DNA of 64,000 nucleotides, taken from positions 4,350,001 to 4,414,000 of the forward strand of contig NZ_NETK01000001.1 of assembly GCF_002343915.1 (NCBI RefSeq). Direction: 5' to 3'. The notes under the pieces were generated by a model. It saw only the letters and a program-made list of their open reading frames with translations. It was not told the DNA's origin and did no database searches. Positions 59,029 through 64,000 of the stretch are shown here, piece after piece. The translations under genes and the position numbers were made by a program. The stretch's first letter is position 1. Every line of letters begins with the position of its first letter. Source of the DNA: Nannocystis exedens. GTDB lineage: Bacteria > Myxococcota_A > Polyangia > Nannocystales > Nannocystaceae.

Positions 59029-62000
59029 ATGCTCGGTTGGCTCATTCATCAATCGATCCAGCTCCGCCTGCTGATGCTGGGTCTCCTGCTCACGCTCCTG
59101 GTCGGCGGCGGCCTCGCGGCCCGCAACCTGCCGATCGACGCGCTGCCCGACATCTCGACCATCCAGGTCAGCGTGCTGACCGAGGCGCCGGGCCTGTCGG
59201 CGCCGGAGGTCGAGCGCAACGTGACGTTCCCGATGGAGAACGCGCTCAACGGCGTGCCCGGGCTCGAGGAGCTGCGCTCGGTCTCCCGCGCCGACCTCAG
59301 CGCGATCACGGTGGTGTTCCGCGACGGCACCGACCCGTGGTTCGCGCGCCAGCTGGTGTTCGAGCGCATGCTGCAGGCGCGCGGCGACCTGCCCGAGAGC
59401 GTGCCGACGCCGCAGATCGCCCCGCTCAGCACCGGCCTCGGAGAGATCTATCAGTTCGTGGTCCGCTCGCCGGTGCACTCGCGCAAGCAGCTGCGGACGC
59501 TGCTCGACTGGGAGATCGTGCCGCGCCTGCGCGGCGTGCCCGGCGTCATCGAGGTCAACACCCAGGGCGGCGAGCTCAAGCAGTACCAGGTGATCGTCCA
59601 GCCCGACCGCCTGGCCGCCTACGGCCTCACCCTGCGCGAGCTCAGCGAGACGCTGTCCTCGGCCAGCGCGATCGTCTCCGGCGGCTACATCGACCGCACC
59701 GCCGAGTCCTTCACCCTGCGCGCCGTCGGCACCTACACCGGCGTCGAGGACCTCGAGAGCGTCGTCCTCAAGGTCGCGCCCGACGGCACCCCGGTGCTCG
59801 TCAAGCACGTCGCCACCGTGCGCGACGGCGCCGCCCTGCGCCACGGCATCGTCACCTACATGGGCGAGGACGAGGCGGTCGCCGGCGTCATCATGATGCT
59901 GCTCGGCTCGAACAGCCGCGACGTCATCTACGCCGTCAAGGACCGCGTCGCCGAGGTCCAGGCCGAGCTGCCGGCCGGCGTCGTCATCGAGGCGGTGTAC
60001 GACCGCGCCGAGTTCGTCGAGCGCACCCTGTCGACGGTGGTGAAGAACATCCTCGAGGGCGCCGCGGTGGTGTTCCTCGTGCTGATCGTCCTGCTCGGCA
60101 GCGTCCGCGGCGCGCTCGTGTGCGTGCTCGGCATCCCGGCCTCGATGTCGGTGGCGCTGTTCGGCATGCACTGGGCCGGGGTCGCCGGCGACCTGATGTC
60201 GCTCGGCGCGATCGACTTCGGCTTCCTCGTCGACGGCCCGATCGTCTTGCTCGAGGCGTTGATCGCCGCCTTCGCCGGCCAGCAGCTGACCTCGCGCGAG
60301 CGCGCCGACGCCTACGCCGCCGCGCTCGCCCGCGTGGTCCGCCCGGTCGCCTTCGCGGTGGCGATCATCATGCTGGTGTACATCCCGCTGCTCAGCCTCG
60401 AGGGCGTCGAGGGCCGGCTGTTCAAGCCGATGGCCACCACCATGGCGTTCGCGCTGTTCGGCGCGCTGGTCTACTCGGTCGCGTTCCTGCCGGCCCTGCT
60501 GGCGCTGTTCGTCCCGCCGGCCAAGCACGGCACCAGCGGCTGGCTGCGCGTCCTCACCCGCGGCTACGAGCGCGCCTTGCCGTGGGCGCTGAAGATGCGC
60601 TGGCCGCTGCTCGCCGGGGCCGCCGCCGCCCTCGTCATCACCGGCGGGGTCTTCGCCGGCAAGGGCGCCGACTTCGTCCCGCGCATCGACGAGGGCGACA
60701 TGGTGGTCAGCCTGCGGCGGCCGCCGTCGATCAACCTCACCGAGGCCAAGCGGCTCGACCTCGAGGTGCAGAAGATCCTGCTCGGCTTCCCCGAGGTCGA
60801 GGGCACGCTCGCGTTCACCGGCCGCGCCGAGGTCGCGATCGACCCCGCCGGCAAGGACAAGACCGACATCGTCGTCCCGCTGAAGCCCAAGGAGGAGTGG
60901 GTCACCGCCCACGACCTCGACGCGCTCAGCGTCGTGTTCAAGGACAAGATCGAGTCGCAGGTCCCGAGCACCTTCGTGTCGATCTCGCAGCCGATCGAGG
61001 ACCGCAACAACGAGATCATCTCCGGCTCGCGCGCCGACATCCAGATCATGGTGCTGGGGCCCGACCTGCTCGAGCTCAAGCGGATCGCCGACTCGATCGC
61101 CGCCGCCATCCGCCCGGTCGAGGGCACCGGCGACCTCCGCGTCGAGCAGGTGCTCGGCATGCCCGAGCTGACCGTCAAGCCCGACCGCGCCCGCCTGGCC
61201 CGCTACGGCGTCGCCCTCGAGGACGCCCTGCTCGCCGTCGAGGCCGCGCGCGTCGGCCTGCCGATCGGCCTGGTCTACGAGGGCCAGCGCCGCTTCGACG
61301 CCCGCCTGCTGGTGCCGCCGCGCGAGCCCCGGCCCGAGGCGCTCGGCGACCTGTTCGTCGAGACCGTCGACGGCCACCGCGTGCCGCTGTCCGAGGTCGC
61401 GTCGATCGAGGAGACCGAGGGTCCGGCGCAGATCCGCCGTCAGGACCGCGTCCGCGTCGTCCGCGTCGAGGTCAACCTGCGCGGCCGCGACCTCGTCTCG
61501 TGGGTGGGCGACGCGATGGTGGCCGTCGAGCAGAACGTGCCGCTGACGCCGCCGTACAAAATCACCTGGAGCGGTCAGTTCGAGAACTTCCAGCGCGCCA
61601 GCCAGCGCCTCGCCGTGGTCGTGCCGATCTGCCTGACGCTGATCTTCGGCATGCTGCTCTGGAACTTCCGCGACGTCCGCTACGCCGCCGCCGTGTTCGC
61701 GCTGGTCCCGTTCGCCCTGATCGGCGGGCTCGCCGGCCTCATCCTCCGCGACATGTCCTTCAGCATCCCCGCGGCCGTCGGCTTCATCGCCCTCGCCGGC
61801 GTCGCCGTCCTCAACGGCGTCGTCCTCGCCTCCGAGGTCCGCGCCGCGCTCGACGAGGGCCACCGCTTCGACGAGGCGCTGCTCAAGGGCTCCTCGCACA
61901 CGATGCGGGCCGTCCTCACCACCGGCGCGGTCGCGGCGCTGGGCTTCTTGCCGATGGCCCTCGCCACCGGCGCCGGCTCCGAAGTGCAGAGGCCGCTGGC

Positions 62001-62121
62001 GACGACGGTCGTGTTCGGTATCGGCGCCTCGACGATCCTCACCCTCTTCCTGCTGCCCGCGCTGCTGCGGCTCGTGCTTCGCCGCGAGCGCCGGGCCGGC
62101 GAGAACATGACGCACCTGTAA
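59029..62121 (+). CDS. RND efflux pump, CzcA/CusA type
   Basis: 1030 residues, the usual size of the inner-membrane heavy-metal RND pumps. N-terminal helix (LLMLGLLLTLLVGGGLAARN), then the porter domains (NLPIDALPDISTIQVSVLTE), a helix block with GAIDFGFLVDGPIVLLEALI (the Asp of the proton path in helix 4), VFLVLIVLLGSVRGALVCVL, a second porter half and C-terminal helices ending in an Arg-rich tail. Divalent metals are the likely cargo. No membrane-fusion or outer-membrane partner is adjacent. It overlaps the response regulator gene (TAATG). Confidence 0.93.
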   Translation: MLGWLIHQSIQLRLLMLGLLLTLLVGGGLAARNLPIDALPDISTIQVSVLTEAPGLSAPEVERNVTFPMENALNGVPGLEELRSVSRADLSAITVVFRDGTDPWFARQLVFERMLQARGDLPESVPTPQIAPLSTGLGEIYQFVVRSPVHSRKQLRTLLDWEIVPRLRGVPGVIEVNTQGGELKQYQVIVQPDRLAAYGLTLRELSETLSSASAIVSGGYIDRTAESFTLRAVGTYTGVEDLESVVLKVAPDGTPVLVKHVATVRDGAALRHGIVTYMGEDEAVAGVIMMLLGSNSRDVIYAVKDRVAEVQAELPAGVVIEAVYDRAEFVERTLSTVVKNILEGAAVVFLVLIVLLGSVRGALVCVLGIPASMSVALFGMHWAGVAGDLMSLGAIDFGFLVDGPIVLLEALIAAFAGQQLTSRERADAYAAALARVVRPVAFAVAIIMLVYIPLLSLEGVEGRLFKPMATTMAFALFGALVYSVAFLPALLALFVPPAKHGTSGWLRVLTRGYERALPWALKMRWPLLAGAAAALVITGGVFAGKGADFVPRIDEGDMVVSLRRPPSINLTEAKRLDLEVQKILLGFPEVEGTLAFTGRAEVAIDPAGKDKTDIVVPLKPKEEWVTAHDLDALSVVFKDKIESQVPSTFVSISQPIEDRNNEIISGSRADIQIMVLGPDLLELKRIADSIAAAIRPVEGTGDLRVEQVLGMPELTVKPDRARLARYGVALEDALLAVEAARVGLPIGLVYEGQRRFDARLLVPPREPRPEALGDLFVETVDGHRVPLSEVASIEETEGPAQIRRQDRVRVVRVEVNLRGRDLVSWVGDAMVAVEQNVPLTPPYKITWSGQFENFQRASQRLAVVVPICLTLIFGMLLWNFRDVRYAAAVFALVPFALIGGLAGLILRDMSFSIPAAVGFIALAGVAVLNGVVLASEVRAALDEGHRFDEALLKGSSHTMRAVLTTGAVAALGFLPMALATGAGSEVQRPLATTVVFGIGASTILTLFLLPALLRLVLRRERRAGENMTHL

Positions 62122-62825
62122 TGTCAGAACAAAAGACCGGCGTGTATGCTTCCAGACCGATGAAGGCGCTCATCGTCGAGGACGACGTCAAGGTGGCGCT
62201 GTTCATCGCCCGCGTCCTCTCCGAGGAGGGCTGGGTCACCGACCAGTGCACCCACGGCGCCGACGCGGTGCGCCAGGCTCGCTCGGTCGAGTACGACGTC
62301 ATCCTGCTCGACTGGATGCTGCCGGACATCGACGGCCTGGCCGTCTGCCGCGAGCTGCGGCGGGCCGGCTCGGTCGCGCCGATCATCATGCTGACCGCGC
62401 GCGGCGAGGTCTCGGAGCGCGTGCTCGGGCTCGAGGCCGGGGCCGACGACTACGTCGTCAAGCCGTTCGAGATCGACGAGCTGCTGGCGCGGATCGGCGC
62501 GCTGCTGCGGCGCACCCAGGGCTTCGGCCGGCTGCAGGTCGGCGTCCTCGAGATCGATCGGCTGCGCCGCGTCGTCACCCTCGAGGGCAAGCCGGTCGAC
62601 CTGACCGGCCGCGAGTACGCGCTGCTGCTGTGCCTGGCCGGCCAGGAGGGCCGCGTGGTCGCCCGCTCGGAGCTGCTGACCCAGGTGTGGGCCACGCACT
62701 TCGACCCCGGCTCGAACCTCATCGACGTCCAGATCAGCCGGCTGCGTGACAAGCTCGGCGACCACGCGTGGATGATCGACACCGTGCGCGGCAAGGGCTA
62801 CCGTCTGCGGCGCGATCCGCCATGA
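62121..62825 (+). CDS. OmpR/CzcR-type response regulator
   Basis: 234 residues from ATG 62121 (ATG 62160 gives the more usual start MKALIVEDD). Receiver domain with acidic pocket VEDD, phospho-acceptor in VILLDWMLPDIDG, Thr in MLTARGE and Lys in DDYVVKPFE; then a winged-helix DNA-binding domain (LTGREYALLLCLAGQEGRVV, IDVQISRLRDKLG, TVRGKGYRLR). It overlaps both the pump and kinase genes, so it probably controls the pump in response to metal. Confidence 0.93.
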   Translation: MSEQKTGVYASRPMKALIVEDDVKVALFIARVLSEEGWVTDQCTHGADAVRQARSVEYDVILLDWMLPDIDGLAVCRELRRAGSVAPIIMLTARGEVSERVLGLEAGADDYVVKPFEIDELLARIGALLRRTQGFGRLQVGVLEIDRLRRVVTLEGKPVDLTGREYALLLCLAGQEGRVVARSELLTQVWATHFDPGSNLIDVQISRLRDKLGDHAWMIDTVRGKGYRLRRDPP

Positions 62826-64000
62826 GCCTCCGCGTCCGCTACGTCGTCGCGACCTCGGCCATCACCCTGGTCACGCTCGGCGCCGCGTCGATCGCCGTCA
62901 CCCTCGCCGTCAACGCCAGCCAGGAGCACCAGCTCGACCTCGCCCTCGTCCGTGAGGCCCGCGAGGAGGCCGCCGAGGCCGACAAGCTCGGCGGCGACGA
63001 GCTCGCCATCTCCAACCGCCCCGGCCCGTTCGCCAACGACGTCGGCCCGCTCACCAAGTACGCCGTCATCTACGGCCCCGGCGACCGCATCATCGCCCAG
63101 ACCCCCTCGTGGCAGCGCGACCCGCCGCCGCTGTCCGAGCTGCCCCCGCCCGACGGCACCTGCTTCGACCTGTGGTCGGCGCACGAGCACCTGCGCGCCG
63201 TCCACGTCGACCTGCCCTCGCACGCCGGCAGCTCGCTGCTGCTCGCCGCTCCGCGCGCCGACCTCGACGGCGACGCCCGCTTCCTCGAGCGCGCCATGGG
63301 CACCGGCTTCGCCGTCGCCCTGGTGTGGACCGTCCTCGTCGCCCTCGCCGTCGTCCACCGCCTCACCCGCGACCACCGCACGATCGCCGAGGTCGCCCGC
63401 CGCGTCGCCGCCGGCGACCTCGCCGCCCGCATCGACCTCCAGCACGGCGACCGCGAGATCGTCCAGCTCGCCCGCGACATCGACGCGATGATCGAGCGCC
63501 TCGGCCTCCTGCTCGGCCTGCAGCAGCGCTTCGTCGCCAACGCCGCCCACGAGCTGCGCTCGCCGCTCACCACCCTCTACGGCGAGCTGTCGCACGCGCT
63601 CCGCCGCTCGCGCGACGCCAGCGAGTACGAGCGGGCCATCCGCGAGGCGCTCGAGAGCACCTCGCGCCTGCGCCGCCTCACCGAGGACCTGCTGGCCGTG
63701 GCCCGCATGGGCGCCGCCGGCGACGAGGTCGGCGAGCCGGTCGACATCGCCGAGCTCGGCCGCGAAGCGATCGCCATGGTCAGCCACGAGAGCGCCGCCA
63801 AGGGCGTCACCATCGAATGGGACGGCCCCGGCGCCCTCGTCGTCGGCCGCGCCCACGACCTCGTGCGGCTGCTCCGCAACCTGCTCGAGAACGCCGTCCG
63901 CCACACCCCGCCGGGCGGCACGGTCAGCGTCCGCTGCCGCCCGGGCCCCGCCCGCGTCGAGCTGCGCGTGCGCGACGAGGGCCCCGGCGTCCCCCCGTCC
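62822..64000 (+). CDS. sensor histidine kinase, 3' end outside the window
   Basis: 393 residues visible, open at the right edge. Two membrane helices (YVVATSAITLVTLGAASIAV and GTGFAVALVWTVLVALAVVH) bracket a periplasmic domain of about 115 residues, then HAMP (RRVAAGDLAARIDL), HisKA with FVANAAHELRSPLTTL, and the HATPase N-box LLRNLLENAVRHTPPGG and G1 box DEGPGVPP. It starts in an ATGA overlap with the response regulator. A CzcS/CusS-like metal-sensing kinase is inferred from the pump next door. Confidence 0.92.
   Translation, partial: MSLRVRYVVATSAITLVTLGAASIAVTLAVNASQEHQLDLALVREAREEAAEADKLGGDELAISNRPGPFANDVGPLTKYAVIYGPGDRIIAQTPSWQRDPPPLSELPPPDGTCFDLWSAHEHLRAVHVDLPSHAGSSLLLAAPRADLDGDARFLERAMGTGFAVALVWTVLVALAVVHRLTRDHRTIAEVARRVAAGDLAARIDLQHGDREIVQLARDIDAMIERLGLLLGLQQRFVANAAHELRSPLTTLYGELSHALRRSRDASEYERAIREALESTSRLRRLTEDLLAVARMGAAGDEVGEPVDIAELGREAIAMVSHESAAKGVTIEWDGPGALVVGRAHDLVRLLRNLLENAVRHTPPGGTVSVRCRPGPARVELRVRDEGPGVPPS

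Noticed and set aside
58735..62115. 1126-codon minus-strand frame opposite the RND pump
   Set aside because: Antisense shadow produced by high GC and codon bias of the pump gene; composed of Asp/Arg/Gly/His runs without any domain.

Overview
The window is GC-rich bacterial chromosome. It carries Cys-rich lipoproteins with Thr/Ser linkers, an ADYC-type lipoprotein, an FG-GAP repeat lipoprotein, a very large Ser/Thr kinase-AAA-GAF-STAS protein and many two-component proteins. This mix suggests a myxobacterium (Myxococcota), perhaps near Nannocystaceae. That placement is inferred from gene style only, because no rRNA or marker gene is present.

Region 1 (1-17.4 kb). After the end of an unrecognised gene and a possible recombinase relic comes one long minus-strand operon of 13 genes. 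Reading from about 17.34 kb down to 1.8 kb: hypF, hypC, hypD, a SIS-domain isomerase, hypE, hydrogenase small subunit, hydrogenase large subunit, a 324-residue unknown, a maturation protease, hypA, hypB, a PAS histidine kinase and a hybrid histidine kinase. Nearly every junction is a 1-8 nt overlap. The structural subunits look like the high-affinity actinobacterial (group 1h) [NiFe]-hydrogenase, and the small subunit shows the Cys-to-Asp change at the proximal cluster. The two sensor kinases are translationally coupled to hypB, which suggests the operon encodes its own signalling. hypF carries a frameshift in a run of six G.

Region 2 (17.4-33 kb). A graveyard of fused gene fragments (AI-2E permease, wax-ester synthase, sensor kinase) is followed by secreted and lipoprotein genes, the 1685-residue kinase and a lipoprotein alpha/beta hydrolase, with several gene-poor gaps.

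Region 3 (33-42.1 kb). A type VI secretion effector cassette: VgrG, a TPR protein, a PAAR-Rhs polymorphic toxin with an unrecognised C-terminal domain, and one or two candidate immunity genes.

Region 4 (42.9-45.4 kb). A plus-strand array of 24 tRNA-like genes with short spacers. It covers about 15 amino acids; I found no Leu, Ser, Phe, Tyr or Cys gene. It includes tandem Arg(ACG) copies and a TTT-anticodon gene with a class-II-sized variable arm. About half the T-loops are non-canonical and only one gene encodes CCA. This is the most unusual structure in the window and looks like the tRNA arrays of mobile elements. It is followed by a cupin gene and three truncated genes (MBL-fold, chloroperoxidase, lipase), two of which meet head-to-head at a breakpoint near 46.81-46.83 kb.

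Region 5 (47.6-64 kb). Ordinary chromosome: a class I terpene synthase, an ExbD-like lipoprotein, an Omp85-family barrel, a GPH/MFS transporter followed by a PLP lyase, a gamma-butyrobetaine-hydroxylase-like dioxygenase, a second PLP decarboxylase, a degraded lipoprotein, a bacterial homologue of vitamin-K-dependent gamma-carboxylase, and a CzcA/CusA-type RND pump with an overlapping response regulator and sensor kinase that runs off the right edge.
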